Positions 48,228 through 61,314 of a stretch of 64,000 bases of DNA are shown piece after piece. Under the pieces are notes generated by a model that made no database searches, was not told the origin of the DNA, and saw only the letters and a program-made list of their open reading frames with translations. The stretch is from Sclerodactyla briareus (lineage: Eukaryota > Echinodermata > Holothuroidea > Dendrochirotida > Sclerodactylidae), in NCBI GenBank assembly GCA_026419785.1, contig JAODTK010005922.1, forward strand, positions 124,001 to 188,000. Reading direction: 5' to 3'. Position numbers and translations under genes: made by a program. Within the stretch, counting starts at the first letter, position 1; each line of letters starts with the position of its first letter.

Positions 48228-49009
48228 GATAATGGGTACAAAAGCGCAGCCTGCTCCCTGGGGCTGATGCAGGATTTTTTAAAGGGGGATCCAAACCAGT
48301 GTGGAGGAGGGGGTGGGGCTTGGAAATTTCATGGGGGTGGAGATTGATAGTGGGCTGTGGAGTGTTCTTTTTTTATTTCTAGGTGGCCTTAGATGCAATT
48401 TAGCACATTGCAATATAGCACACGCTCACACTCATTCTATTTTGGAAATAATTTTGCATTTTCACCTGGCCTGAGATTTGATTCCGGGATAATGGGTACA
48501 AAAGCGCAGCCTGCTCCCTGGGGCTGATGCAGGATTTTTTAAAGGGGGATCCAAACCAGTGTGGAGGAGGGGGTGGGGCTTGGAAATTTCATGGGGGTGG
48601 AGATTGATAGTGGGCTGTGGGAGTGTTCTTTTTTTATTTCTAGGTGGCCTTAGATGCAATTTAGCACATTGCAATATAGCACACGCTCACACTCATTCTA
48701 TTTTGGAAATAATTTTGCATTTTCACCTGGCCTGAGATTTGATTCCGGGATATGGGTACGAAAGCGCAGCCTGCTCCCTGGGGCTGATGCAGGATTTTTT
48801 AAAGGGGGATCCAAACCAGTGTGGAGGAGGGGGTGGGGCTCGGTGATTTTATGGGGGTGGAGATTGATAGTGGGCTGTGGGAGGGTTCTCTTTTTTTATT
48901 TCTAGGTGGCCTTAGATGCAATTTAGCACATTGCAATACAGCACACGCTCACACTCATTGTATTTTGGAAATAATTTTGCATTTTCACCTGGCCTGAGAT
49001 TTGATTTCG
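48228..49009 (+). repeat. Three tandem 260-bp units, nearly identical
   Basis: Units at 48228-48487, 48488-48748 and 48749-49009. They differ at only a handful of positions, mostly one-base length changes and a few substitutions in the third unit. Each begins near GATAATGGGTACAAAAGCGC and contains CTGGGGCTGATGCAGGATTT followed by a G-rich stretch, then CTAGGTGGCCTTAGATGCAA. The GATGCAGGATTTTTTAAAGG part resembles hAT-type ends such as the one at 47429. The array is young. No conserved open frame spans a unit. Confidence 0.95.
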
Positions 49010-51439
49010 TGCTAGGTCAGTCAGATCCTCTCTGGCGTTGGTTTGAATATCTCACCTTCCGCCAAATTCGTTACGGTTCAAAAGTTGTTGGTTATCAAGT
49101 CACTGCCAATGTAAAACAAAAACTGGTATAGGTCCATGCGTACTCGATTTACACACGTACATACGACGTATATACCACTGAGGCGGCCATGGGACTCGCA
49201 ACATAGCGGAGAGATAAGAACTCACAGAATGTGATGAATAGGTCGTTCAAATAGGATTTGTAAAACTCCCATCACTCAAATCAGCCTCAGTCTGTTTAGT
49301 GTTGAATACTATTTTGCATGTTTTCTCAACTATACGATTCTCACGGAATCTCGCCGGGGGGATATACTTTCTTTTCGCCCCCACGTATCGTTTATCTACC
49401 ACAACATTTGCTCATGGGGCCTTGCAGTAGAAGGTGGATGTGCAAAAGGTTAACGAGTGCGTTGCCGCGTTGCCGCGTTGCGCGGAGCACGCCAAATTTT
49501 TCGGAGGTCCACACGGAAGATGTCCTCTATACGACAGATAATTTATCACAATACACTTCATCCCATGATAGTGTAACACCCTCACCCCACCCTCTACAGA
49601 ATATTTTTTAAGATAGAATTCCATAGGCGGAATGCCTATCCTGCCTTCTCTGTGGTGCCGACTATGCATTTAGTACAAGTGACAAATTTGTTAGAGTCAT
49701 GTACATCTTGTAAAGGGTATGTCTTATGGAGAGGGTAAATTCAGTACAGATGACATCACATAGCGGGAGAGTGTGGGGGTCCGATTCCCCAGAAGCCGTC
49801 TGAATCCATATTAATGGTGGAATGCATTAGTGTTTCGAAAGCTTTGAACCAAAAGGGGGGTCGCTGGACCTTCTGTATCCGCTACTGGAAATAGTATACT
49901 GCCCTGGCACTAATGCGGAAACACGTGTTCTTATCGTCACTAATATGGAGTAGTACATAGGCATTGTAATCATAACACTATTTCAAATAAAGCCTCTAAA
50001 GGAAAATTCAAAAGAGTCGCCGCTATACTGCTGGTGTTGCATTCCATCTCACACAATGTTGGCGTGTCGTACCTGTTCACTCTCATCTAAAACTGAGTCG
50101 AAATGTGATACACAGGTGGGTGGGGCGGTTTCTACTTTGATGTAATGTTTTCACTCCTTGAATGCGTAAACTTCATTCGATTCGTGGCCTAATTAAATTA
50201 TCTCTACCCGGGATCGTATCTTCGCGAAAATATTCCGTTACGAAACAAGCTCCGTCTAATGGTTTTACTGCTTCTCTTTGAATGTTGCAAATTGACGGGG
50301 ACTAAATACTTTCATTCAGGATTACTTCATTTTATGGACTCACTGACACATTTATCGCGAAAGCCAGTTATTGTTCCATAGAGTAAATAATACATTACCA
50401 AGAAACAAAGATGATTCACATTCGATAAGTGAATTCGAGATCGACTGAGTGATTTTAATTGGTTCTACAAAGAACTATACAGTTCTGGTGATTTCCTGTT
50501 GAGAGATGTTGTTCCTAATATAATTATTTATCATTCTGTTCGTGAACTGAATCGGACTCCAGCAAATCCGACACCAACACAAACAATATGGATCCCTGCA
50601 GCGACAACAGAATGATCCGACACCAGTACCAGTCACGTGATTTGATGAGTCGGTCAAGTATGTGTCAAGTATGAACGGGATCCGGTATGGTTGGCGCAGC
50701 TTCGAGTGTATCTAAGGGAGTTGGGGTGGCCTGGCCCAGTCCCTGTCGTCTGTCCTCGTAGAGGCCGGCCGATTCGATCAGATGTATCTCCATCATTGTG
50801 CGGCGAAACTAAATCTGTATTCACTGAATAGTCGATGTGGGACACTGCCGGTGACAATGCTGGTCAGGCATGGTCCCTATGATACCACCTAAAACTGATG
50901 TTTACCAAGGCTTGGGGAAAAAATGCCCAAGTGGTATTTGTACTCAAACTTTTTGGAGTATACACAAACAGGCACAGACATATCACATGCCACTTATATT
51001 GATAAAATATTGAGCTGAATTTTCTAATAATGGATATCAGTCACGTCGAGTTCTCCTTCTCAGTGAGCAGTAGCTCTCGATCAACAACTTAGACGACTCG
51101 CGCCAAATAGTACAACCTTCGAACGCAATGATGCAGACGACTCCAAGGAGTTCTCCATTCGTGACCAACGAGATCTCTTGCAAATTAGCAATGTTAAAGA
51201 CAGATGGGTCTGAAACTATTCGTAATCCCGAACTATCTGTCTGAGCAACAACGGATATAGATACGGTAACTAAAACGAATAGACAGAGAAATTCAACTGA
51301 CTTACCTAATTCACGCTTACTTTGGAATTCTCAGGAATGATGCGTTTGGAGACATGGTGTAGTGAACATAATTTTCAGTTCCGCATATTCTTAAAATTAG
51401 TCGCGACTTTCCGGACACACTGTTGACTTTTCTCTCATC
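49010..51439. other. Intergenic DNA, no gene seen
   Basis: A GTTGCCGCGTTGCCGC short repeat lies near 49461. A stretch at 50675-50735 weakly resembles 56090-56140 (see findings). No gene. Confidence 0.45.
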
Positions 51440-51665
51440 GGATTTCTCGATGGCCGATGACTGCAGCTCTAAAGGGTGGCCTCCGTTGTAACAAGTAACG
51501 TAGTTATTGAAACATTAGTGTCACTGCCTTATCGAATTGTTCTGTTTGCAAGCATCAAGTTGAAATCGAGGACTCCGAGAGAATTACCAGTATAAGTAAC
51601 TTGCGCTGACTGAATACGTGATGCTTTTAATAGGTTACACTAGTTTACTTGGAGCGATGCAGGTT
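51440..51665 (+). repeat. Dispersed repeat family X, copy 2
   Basis: Second copy of the family at 39735-39965, same orientation, about 75 percent alike by eye over the best parts. Confidence 0.7.
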
Positions 51666-53350
51666 GCTGTAACATTTTGGGGCCTGTCGGATCTAGTGGG
51701 CGTGGGAACATTTTTTGACTTAGTTCATGTTGTGGTTGAAAGTTGAAGATCTAAGTCCAATTGGTATATTGGTTAATCGTAGTGACGATATATTGTCGTA
51801 TATAACGGGGATGCACCGAAATACGATTTTTGTTGTGACGTCATGCGACTTCCGCCGTCGTTTTCACCATTTACTACCGATCACAGCATGGGCAGTAAAA
51901 TCAATGCTGCGCTGTATGTTTGTGTGGCGGTCTCCTAGTTCGAACTCTAATGTTCTTCCGTGTGATGCTACATTCGCTGAAGAAGTGTAGTATTTGAATG
52001 GGACCAGTGTTCGGCTGCATAGTTGGTAGATAGGTATACCTGTTTGTTCTTGTCATTAACCATAGCGTCCAGAGGAGAGCGGAGACCTTGGTGAAAACAC
52101 AATCAATTATTTATTGCAGCAAAATGTGTTTGCTACTCTCAACCCGTGAATGTGTTGGGGTACCTAGTTGTTGACTGCGGTCCTATACAGCTATGTGGGT
52201 CCCCGATTGGAAGTGCCCCTCACGTGCAGTGTGAAGCCTGTCTCACATCGCACGGATGTTGCTGCCGCCAGGCTTGTAACAGCACGCATGCTCACAGTCC
52301 CGCCAGACCACAGGGTGTGAGGAGGGCCGGGTAACCTCAAGACTGACTCAAGCCTTGCAAACTTTGGACTCCAATGTTTTGAACGAGTTGAAAGAAAAAC
52401 ATAGGACTTGCGCGAGGTCCACGAAGTTTTGTGAGCGCAAATACATTCTTTTGGCATGCGGAGTTGGACTGCAGCTGTCTCGATTGCAGGTAATACTTTC
52501 TTCTCTGACTTGAGTGGTTCAATTTAAATTCGCCTGTAGTGGTTCTTAAAGGACGTCGAGAAAGAACCTCTGAAATGGAACATATTCATGTTCTCCTTCG
52601 GCTGTGGCTTCCCCAGTATGCATCTGATAGGAGCAAACGTGACGGCTGGCGAATGCTCGTGGTCGATTGCTCAATCCATCGTAAGCTCTCGCAAACAACC
52701 GCAGGGGTATTGAACTAAACGAAGCAGTTGACCTGACCGCGAGCGGTGGCCGTACAGGGTGAGCTGGGCGTAAGACGCGCCCGCCTCATAGTATTTCTAG
52801 ATAATGAGATTAAGCCAAGGAACTTCCACTGACAAAAAAAAGTTAATTTGATTGCGAACCTCGCTGGAGCAGACAGTAGCGGGCGAAAGGTAAATTTCTT
52901 CCTCCGAAATGCGAAAGATACTGCCCACCACATCAGTGGAAACTTCTCTGTATTCCAATAAGAGTGTTTGCATGTGTCCATATATGCCATTCTAATTCGC
53001 ACTGCCCAATCCCTGAGTTGAAGGACGCCACACACATTGTCTGAATACGCTCACCAAACTGACACATGTGAATACCTATACGGGAATCTTTGCAGTACTG
53101 ATCCAATTCAGTTAACAATTGATTAAATACGGGATAAGAGTAACAATTGCGCAGCTTGACTAGCGAACCCTTGGAATCGGTCTTTTCGGATGAATGATCC
53201 ACAATCAGGCCCTCCACTTCTTTCTTTCTCTGTAATTTCACTCTGCTCGAACTAATTTGTTGATCTATACATGGTTATGCGTACTAGCCTATGTTAACTA
53301 TAATTGCAAAGGGATTTTGGTCAACTTACGTGTTTTATCGCCTTCTGTAG
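51666..53350. other. Intergenic DNA with unassigned open frames
   Basis: GC-richer at 52190-52340. A minus-strand frame of 102 codons at 52933-53241 has ordinary protein composition but no motif I can name. No gene is called. Confidence 0.4.
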
Positions 53351-53531
53351 AATCAATGTCAATCCCCCAGGTATCGAATCGTATCCCGTCTATGGAGGCT
53401 ACAACACGTTGTTCCTGTCAACCTGCACAGAACACCGATTTGCCACACCTAATTACTGTGCGTCTGGAAGTCGCCTTGACAGTGGAACGTATAATTTCGG
53501 CTGTGATCCGGTGATACCGGGGAAATACTGA
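53351..53531 (+). CDS. Possible terminal exon of a Cys-rich protein (unrecognised)
   Basis: The frame from a splice acceptor-like TTATCGCCTTCTGTAG to a TGA at 53529 encodes about 59 residues: VNPPGIESYPVYGGYN, then STCTEH, NYCASGSRLDSGTYN, and an end FGCDPVIPGKY. Gly, Pro, Tyr and three Cys give it the look of a secreted-domain C-terminus. Two overlapping frames are also open, no upstream exon was found, and I know no matching family. Function unknown; it may be chance. Confidence 0.22.
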
Positions 53532-54374
53532 CACATGTGATGACGGTATTAAAGAAAAAAACCCAAGTGGAGCTACACCACGTTGCTGCTAGAAGAGATT
53601 TGGGGGGGGGGAGTAGTAGTGTGGTGGAATGTCGGAGGAAGGAAATATCTTGCAGGGTATCTCAGTATGGTAGTCTGCTCTTCGCCCGTTTCGTCAAGTT
53701 CGTAACAAGTTGAAACCTTGTATTCAATTGCGATTTTGTGAGGGTATGGTTCAGAATTGAATACCACTTACCTTGTTTAGGGCCTGAAAGGTTCTGCCTG
53801 CTTTGACCTCTTGTTGGGCTATTGTTCATGAACCGTCATCAAACAGCCAGGGTTCCTAGGCCCGATTGAAATACTGAGCGTGCAGATATCGCGCCAAACC
53901 GCACCACTTAAAAGCCAATGGTCATGTAATGGATCCGCTCAAACTAACTCAAGTTGAAAAAATAAAACATATCAGGACCCCACACCTCGAATCGAAGGTT
54001 CTGGTTATTTTTCCTTGTTGAGATATTTCCATTTACTGAGAAATTCGGGAAATCTATGACCTCACATTGGAGCGATTGCGAAGCCGCAGGTAGACCTCCA
54101 CACGTAAATGCTGCTTCGTTGCGGCGGCGCCATGATAACAGCCAAACAGTAAACATGTGTCCATTTATAAATAAATGAGAATATTATTCTGATATGTCCT
54201 GAACGATCTGGATGTTGTTATTCCGATCCCACTCTATAGTTTTGTTTCAGTAGAGTATTTTCAAAAGTAAATGTTATTATTATCCTGCGGTTCCTCCCAA
54301 TGAATTTCAGGGGCAAATTTGCAATAGCTGATTTGTGCCTTTCGTTACAATCAATCGGTACAATCACGGAGGAT
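53532..54374. other. Spacer, no gene seen
   Basis: Contains a G-run near 53600. No recognisable gene. Confidence 0.5.
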
Positions 54375-54865
54375 TGGAAAATGTGGTATGAGTGACACTT
54401 TACAAGCTGAAATTTCCGGTTCGAATTCCAGCCGTCACGTACATTTTCTCTAGTTGGCTGTACTTGCGTTGCGACGGTGGGCAGGTCTTAGTCTTCACTT
54501 CATAGTTCCCGTGTGAATGCAGTGGATTTTCTGGGGTTACTGGGGTTTTTTTACGGGAGATTTGCATGAGTCCTCGTCTGCTACGGCTTTTGAGCACAGT
54601 CACGTTGAACTTGAACTCCCTCCTTCTAGATTCCGAGAAATTGGTCGGTTCCTGGAGTTTACTTATAGTCCTTTTCGGATGGGCACAGTAAAATGGCGGT
54701 CCTGGGAGCAGTTGAGATTAGTTACAACCCCTGCCTCGTTATCATCTGAGCCTAGTCGAGACGAGAAGCGATTTAATCGAATCGCCGCGTGCTCATCCAC
54801 GATCAATATGACCAGGTTTCCTAGATAGCTTTATTTGGCTTCTTGAAACCCGTAGAATCACTGAA
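54375..54865 (+). repeat. SINE-like dispersed repeat, copy 2 (B box kept)
   Basis: The head has the pol III B-box-like CCGGTTCGAATTCCAG at 54417-54432 with an A-box-like TGGTATGAGTG about 30 bp upstream. The body matches 16905-17290 (CTGGGGTTACTGGGG, AGCACAGTCACGTTGAACTT), and the tail TTCCTAGATAGCTTTATTTG is followed by GGCTTCTTGAAACCCGTAGA. It is longer than copy 1 because of extra sequence before the tail. The 103-codon frame over it is not a gene. Confidence 0.7.
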
Positions 54866-55737
54866 ATCAATCAAATCGGCTGAAATTCGGTCCGGAATTA
54901 TTGCTGGCATAACGCAATTAATGGAAAGTACCACAGTATTCAGTAACATTAGTTTTCTGTCAGTAGGAATGTTTTTCAACACGTACACCAGTCTAACGCG
55001 AGTAGATCAGATGCACTAATGAGCTGTTTTTTGGCAACGAAATGTAGGCAGTTCGTGTCAAATAGTGCTTATAGGTCCCTACGCTCTTCTGATATCCGAA
55101 TCCTCTGTCGTCCGAAGAAGAAAAAATACATTTATTCCAATCGCCTCCACTATTATCGTCTTGGGCGATTAGTTATCTGCCACATCACTAATCCAAGAAT
55201 TCCATTAGAACATAATTACTGTCACAGCACATAAGGGTTAAGCTGCCGGCTATATAAAATTACGTCTAATCGCGTTCTGCTTTAATGCAGCTCAATTGTG
55301 ATTTCCGCCGAAATTGATAACCACGGTCACCACCACCCACAACACTGGGGGTGATACTGTTGTCTCTCGTTAACCTCCATGTTGTACCTGTAAATTAATC
55401 CCCTTATCTTCCTAGTAATGCCGGCGCCAGCATATTTACATAGACGTTTTGTTTCCATTGGATTAAAGTTCAAATGAATTAAATCAAATTTGTGAGAAAA
55501 AAGAATGGAATTGGTGTGAAAGCATTTATTTGTTTAGATCAACAACGCGGAAGAAAACGTCAGATTTCACCGAAAGTATTATGTTTGTGGCGTCAGAAAA
55601 CGCCTGCTGCATGGGAGATCGGTATGAGTGGTTACTCCTATCACTTTTCCAGTGGTGAAGATGGTCAGCGGACAGTCGGGTCGGAATTATACCGAGAGGG
55701 TCACAGCTTGAAAATGATTTGTAACTAGTACACATAT
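54866..55737. other. Spacer, no gene seen
   Basis: No recognisable element. Confidence 0.5.
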
Positions 55738-55880
55738 ACCGGTGTTGTGTAAGAATTACACAACATAGGATGAAGGCTGTTACAAAAAATACACAATCGT
55801 GTCAGATTATTCACAACAATCTAAGTGCAAATTTCTTATACAACACCGGGAATAGGTTGTGCTAGTTCACACAACATTTC
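55738..55880. repeat. GTTGTG/CACAAC palindrome cluster, possible tiny MITE
   Basis: ACCGGTGTTGTGTAAGAAT (55738-55756) is inverted as TTCTTATACAACACCGGG (55833-55850). Nested inside the left arm is a perfect 9-bp hairpin GTTGTGTAA-GAA-TTACACAAC (55744-55764). Another, GTTGTG...CACAAC, follows at 55856-55875. The whole is 110-140 bp with no coding sequence. Confidence 0.7.
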
Positions 55881-57464
55881 CCAAGTGTGGATCACATCTG
55901 ACACTCCGTGTCCTGTCTTAGAGGAGGCGGAAATCGCTCTTGGTAACCGTTGACAGTGCTACTATTCTAATACAGAGGTCTCGGGAGGTTGGGACGGTGA
56001 TTCACAATCGTGAGCTTGTTTTCGTTGGCATATAGCGCGATCCTACCCATCGTGTCTCGTCGGAACAGTATTTCAGTGAGCAGGGCCGACCACCAGGAGC
56101 CCAATGGTTGGCGCGGTTCCGTGCGTTTTGGGAGTTGGGGAGATTAGTTCTCGCCAGCCTTGTCGCTTGTTCGGAGGCATGTGCTCCTTAGTGGCATAAC
56201 ACGTACAGAGAAACGCTTCATCACAGGGCACGAAAATTAACTGCTCGCAGGCCTAAATGTTTATCACGTGGATATATATACACATTGATTTGTTTAGGTT
56301 GCTTCAAACTTGAATCGTAAAACAAAGTTTGATGTAGCGCCCAATTGACGCTCTGAACTCATCATAAAGTGGATATTATCATGATGCATGTAAAGGGGTC
56401 GGTATTTGCTTCGGCATTGTTTGACCACGTCAGCCACTAGTGCCACAGAAAATATTTGGAGGGGACAGAATAACAACAAGACATCGGATGGCGGGTAAAC
56501 CGCAACCGCGTTCTTTTCTTCTTTCCAGTAAATAGTGGGTGATGAGGTCCTATTACTAAATTAAAACAGTCATTACCCAGCAAGTCCTGAATGAGGGGTC
56601 CCATGGGCAAAAATGGAAGACTAACTTTCAGATCGTGCAAACTAAAGAAAAGATTTGGAATGTCGCAGGGGCGAAAGCGAAAGTGATCCCAACCCGTGTC
56701 ATGCTAAAACACGCAATTTGCCAACCTGTTCAAAAAAAATAATCCGTTAAAAATCGAATTGGGCTTACCGGGTGGGGCCCCAAGGTGCGGAAACGCAGTG
56801 TCTCAAAACGATTCCATGTTCCGAAGCGCGAAATTTGCGAGAACATGCAGCTGCGTCCGAAAATATATCTCGTAGTGGGGTTCCATGAAGCGAAAAACTA
56901 CAGTGTGGACGACGATCGCCCATATTTTGCGAGGAAGACAGTTTGTATAAAAAAAGAGATGGTCGAGTAATGCGACCACTCCTATCCCCGAAGACACCGG
57001 GATCACTATTTGACGAATACATGAGCAATGTTTCGGATCAATCAACCCAAAACCTTAGAAGAGTCATTGCTCTATTTCGATGGAATAGATAATCATAGAG
57101 TACCGGTAGCAGTTCTATACGCTGCTTTTCTCACACCTAACTTTCCTGGACACTCATTTATGACGCTCATGGGTGTGTGGCAAGTTCACAAGTAAATCGG
57201 ATATGATTTTAGGAGAGCTACGCGCTACTACCGTCTATGTATTTCGAATTGGCAGTGTGGATTGAAGACTACAAAGCGCCAAAATCTTGAAGGCATAAGA
57301 CAGACAGTGAAGGCGAACGTGAAGGGTTACGTCAATATATGGAATGGGTAGAATGAGGCTTTGAAATGCACGCCTATACGTTAAGTCGTAGTACAATATC
57401 GTAGGTCTGAGAAAAACACTTAGGCATATCGATAGTCAAATATTGACGTCATCTCACAGACGCG
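55881..57464. other. Intergenic DNA, no gene seen
   Basis: A Lys/Arg-rich forward frame at 56743-56970 looks somewhat protein-like but matches nothing known. No gene is called. Confidence 0.4.
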
Positions 57465-57790
57465 CGCTGTCCGTTCACGAGTACGTCACCCAATATTGAC
57501 TACTCAGTACTTCGTAGTCTCCTCTTTTCGTAACGGACGCTAATCGCTTCAGTCGGTTTCAGTCAGTTACTGATCCTCGAAACCCCCTCACTCTAATGAG
57601 TTCATTTACGTACCCCATACGTATCACTTTAAGCCCCAGATCTTTTGCAATCCATACCACCTCATTAAACCTACATCATCAAAGAGCTGATTCCCTCGAG
57701 GCTTCGCGGCGTCTTATATTCGGTGTTGTCAGACATCATAGGATGTAGCTCGCCTTGCGAACGACATTTGCTCTCAAATCGACTGGCTTT
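57465..57790 (+). repeat. Dispersed repeat family Y, copy 2
   Basis: Second copy of the family at 44480-44830, same orientation. No element termini could be fixed. Confidence 0.65.
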
Positions 57791-58797
57791 TCCACGGATC
57801 AATACTACATAAAGCAAATACCGTAAGTTGACTTCCTTATAGGCTCTCTCTCCACCAATACTAGGTTAAACTGAAGGATAAATCAATAGTGATAGTATAT
57901 CATAGCGTTCCCTGATCGAAAAATAACAGGAGAGGGTCGACCAAAAAACATTGTATGAAATAACAGACGCAAAACTGCGTCGCGATTCTCTACGACACGG
58001 TTGTAAACTCCCTCGCAAAGCAGAACATAGTGTGTCTTAAAAAAACAATTGTCCGGAAACCACCCACTGCCTACAGGGCTCAGCAACAGGAGAGGACTCG
58101 ATCACGTTCTATAACACAGGGACACTAGAAACACGTCGTTCTGATTTTTAGCACATGCATAGAAACAAAAAAACCCCTCTGACATGACCCTGATCATTCC
58201 CCATATGGCCAACGCTCGTGCCAAATATATATCCATCTCCGCATCTCTGTTGCCACAGTATCTTGTTTCACAATGTTTACATTTGTGAACTCATGTTGAC
58301 CCTTACCCGACCTGACCTGAGATGTTAGTATCTGTCCAAACTGGGGATGATGTATTTCATCGGAATGTTCAGCACAATAGGTTTTGGTGTTAAGAAGCTG
58401 ACTTCAATTTGGTTTAGTTTTCTCCCTCCTCTGACCAATAGACATTTCAAAGTTTCAATCAACGCAAGCACATTCGACCAAGCTGCATGCTCTGCTAGAC
58501 GAGACATGCCTTTAACTCGAGTTTAGTTGGACTGCCTATGATCGTTTATCTATGATGATAATTTGCCTAGGATGTCAAAATGTGGATGCAAAGGGAACAA
58601 CTTATACGTCTACTTTTTTTATGGCAAGGTCAGTGATATTTTTTTTACATCAAATGTGTGGGTGCAAACTGTCAATGAACATATGCAACTTGATTCGTGC
58701 TGTCGACCCACTTTGGTCAGCTTTATGGAATTTATGCCAATGCACATGCCACATCATCATTAATAAGGAAGTATACTGGGTTTCAGGGTATTAATAA
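57791..58797. other. Spacer, no gene seen
   Basis: No recognisable gene or repeat. Confidence 0.5.
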
Positions 58798-58847
<50 letters not shown>

Positions 58848-58860
58848 TAATAATAATGCT
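58798..58860. repeat. (AAT)n microsatellite
   Basis: About 60 bp of AAT with one slip, then a looser AT-rich tail to 58890. Confidence 0.95.
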
Positions 58861-61314
58861 AATACTAATAACAATCATAATCATAATCTATCCCACGGTT
58901 GCTAGCCACTATACGGGATGGATAAGTGGAGAATATCAAGCGCACCTCGGACGTGCAATGCCGAAGATGTACAGTAAGCGATAGAAAATGGAGACGCTGC
59001 GAATATCTCGAACCTGGCAGAGAATAGTCAAAGAGCCATCGCTAATAACTTTTGAGAATAAAAAGTTCAAAGTTATTTCGATAGCAGAAGAGCCATAAAC
59101 CAATTGCCGCGCCTTTTCAGTTGGATGAACCAGTCGGGGCCAACAGGGAAAAAACGGACACAAACATTGAAATGTAAACATTCTCGGGTGGGCCCCCAAT
59201 ACTGGTGCACTAGAGGCGGCTCGAAGCGCCACCTGACGAAGTAAGCAGCTTCTAGCAGCAATTTTCTCCAGTTGATGCCGGCAGCTTCACGAGCCTATCT
59301 TGGAGGTCGGTCTCTGTACTACTGGCGACAGGCCTGCAACACAACCGGCTCCACCTGTGGTCCCGGGGTGCCTTCTGACCGCTGAACACCCAACAGCCTA
59401 ATGGAAACAACTAATCTAACCCCAAATAACAATGGGGAAGAGGACCGAAATCTCATCCCTATGACCTTAACTATGGGAATCTGTTGGTAGCAAATCTCAA
59501 GAATTTGAACGCTGTCCTGAACCGATCACTCTGCAAAACATATTACAACTGATAGAAAGGTAATTTATTTTTATTATGATAGGAAAGGTGTACCTACATG
59601 GAACACTAATGTATACCAACGACCTCCCAGTTCCCTCGAATGGCGTGTACTTTCCCCCGGGGTTCAGTGACCCGTTCCGCATTGAGGAAAAAAATAGTCC
59701 CCCATTCTCCCTCCAAAATGTTGTTGTATAAAACAGAAGGTTTGGAAGCTTATGATGACTATTGAAATACATCTATACTCCTATCCTTCCTCCCAATTTA
59801 AGATTTTTTTTTGTAATGAAACCTCTTGTCTATGCTTACGTTAGTTATTGCAATTTTAGCATAGTGTTATAGCCTAACACGATATATGCCCGCAGTATAT
59901 ATTACTTGGTCTTCTTTTTTATTTTATACCCTCAAATTCACCCACACCAGATTGATACTAAATATGAAAAAAATAGAACTCATAAAATTTCCACAAAAAA
60001 AAAACTCATCAATATTTTTTGGCTATTGACAGCGCCGGGGGTGATGGAATCTTGCTTGACCAGTGTGAGACGTTGTGGTTCCTTTCCTGGAGTTAGTCGT
60101 TTGATAATGGATTTATTGATGCATTATCTCAATCGAAAATACCAAATGAGGTATTCCCTGAGTGACTGTGAATATATTCCTGATTCTTTGGCATATTTGC
60201 TGCTATTGCAGTAGACATTTGTTTCCAAGTGCTGACTTTTTTCTTTTCTACCCCAACATGTTTTTACCTTCAAAATGGTCCATTTCCAGGGTAAGAACTC
60301 AAATTTCTGGAATTTCTCCTTTCTTTTTGCGATTCTGTTGTTCTCATGGCTATTTAGGTAGGTTTTTTTCCATCTCGTCAACTAATATACGAGAATATAA
60401 CTTGAAGCATCTACCTAATTAATTTCATTTCGAACATGTCTTTGTTACCCGAGGTAATCAATCGTACTATAGGCTGCTGAACAACATACTCTCAGCAGCG
60501 GTCTGTACGAAATAGTTGAAGGTCGCGCTAGCTTGCCCCAATTCAAATGACAATTGATTGAGTCTCCATTGAAATTAACTGAATCGCTAAAATTTTTCTC
60601 TCGTTTTCACCACTACGTGCGCGTGTTAAGATTAGGGATTATTTTATTGAACACTTAGTGATAGGTAAGCTAATAAATGTGTCCTTTTATATTCTTGGCC
60701 GGTATCTGTAAGAAAGCTAACTAGAAAGTACAAGTGCCCAGCCGCAAAACACCGAAATGATAGTCAAACGACTACAAAAATAGTGTGCTGAAAAGAGACT
60801 AAGAGCAGATGAGATATAAACCAACCAATTTTTCCATATGTCACTAAGCACTCGGCTACCACTGTCAATCAAAAAAAAACTGCAGACACCTGATTTTTTT
60901 TTTTTCAATATGTCCAACCAACACCCTGTATCTTGTAGGGACAATGACGAAGACTCCGTTGCATTTATTCAGATCCACTGTGCAACAACGTGTTACCCAT
61001 GGGCACAAACAGGACCATGCATAGGTACCAATATGAATTGATATCTATCAAAATTATATACAGTATTCAAGTAAAGGGCAACTGTACTATGCTGTGCTCA
61101 CAACACAAACCGTGTATCGTGGAGGTCAAAACAGTAGCAACCGATCGTCTTTAAACTATCACAGTCCTGTCCTACTGTGTCATGTATTCGCTGATTCAGG
61201 TCTAGCATTCATCGTCTGTGACATTTAGCCTTTTCCAAAAGAAGACGGATTCCCAATCCTCATGCTAATCCAACCGATATAACCATTGGTAAGACCGAAG
61301 ATTACATACCAGGC
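58861..61314. other. Intergenic DNA, no gene seen
   Basis: 59200-59400 is GC-richer, without a clear family. A short Cys-containing frame at 60911-61041 was considered and rejected. Confidence 0.4.

Noticed and set aside
52933-53241. 102-codon minus-strand frame, considered as an exon or transposase piece
   Set aside because: No named motif could be matched and no splice partner was found.
56743-56970. Lys/Arg-rich forward frame
   Set aside because: The opposite strand is equally open and nothing known matches.
60911-61041. Cys-containing frame resembling part of a ShK-type domain
   Set aside because: Only part of the cysteine pattern is present and spacing does not fit.
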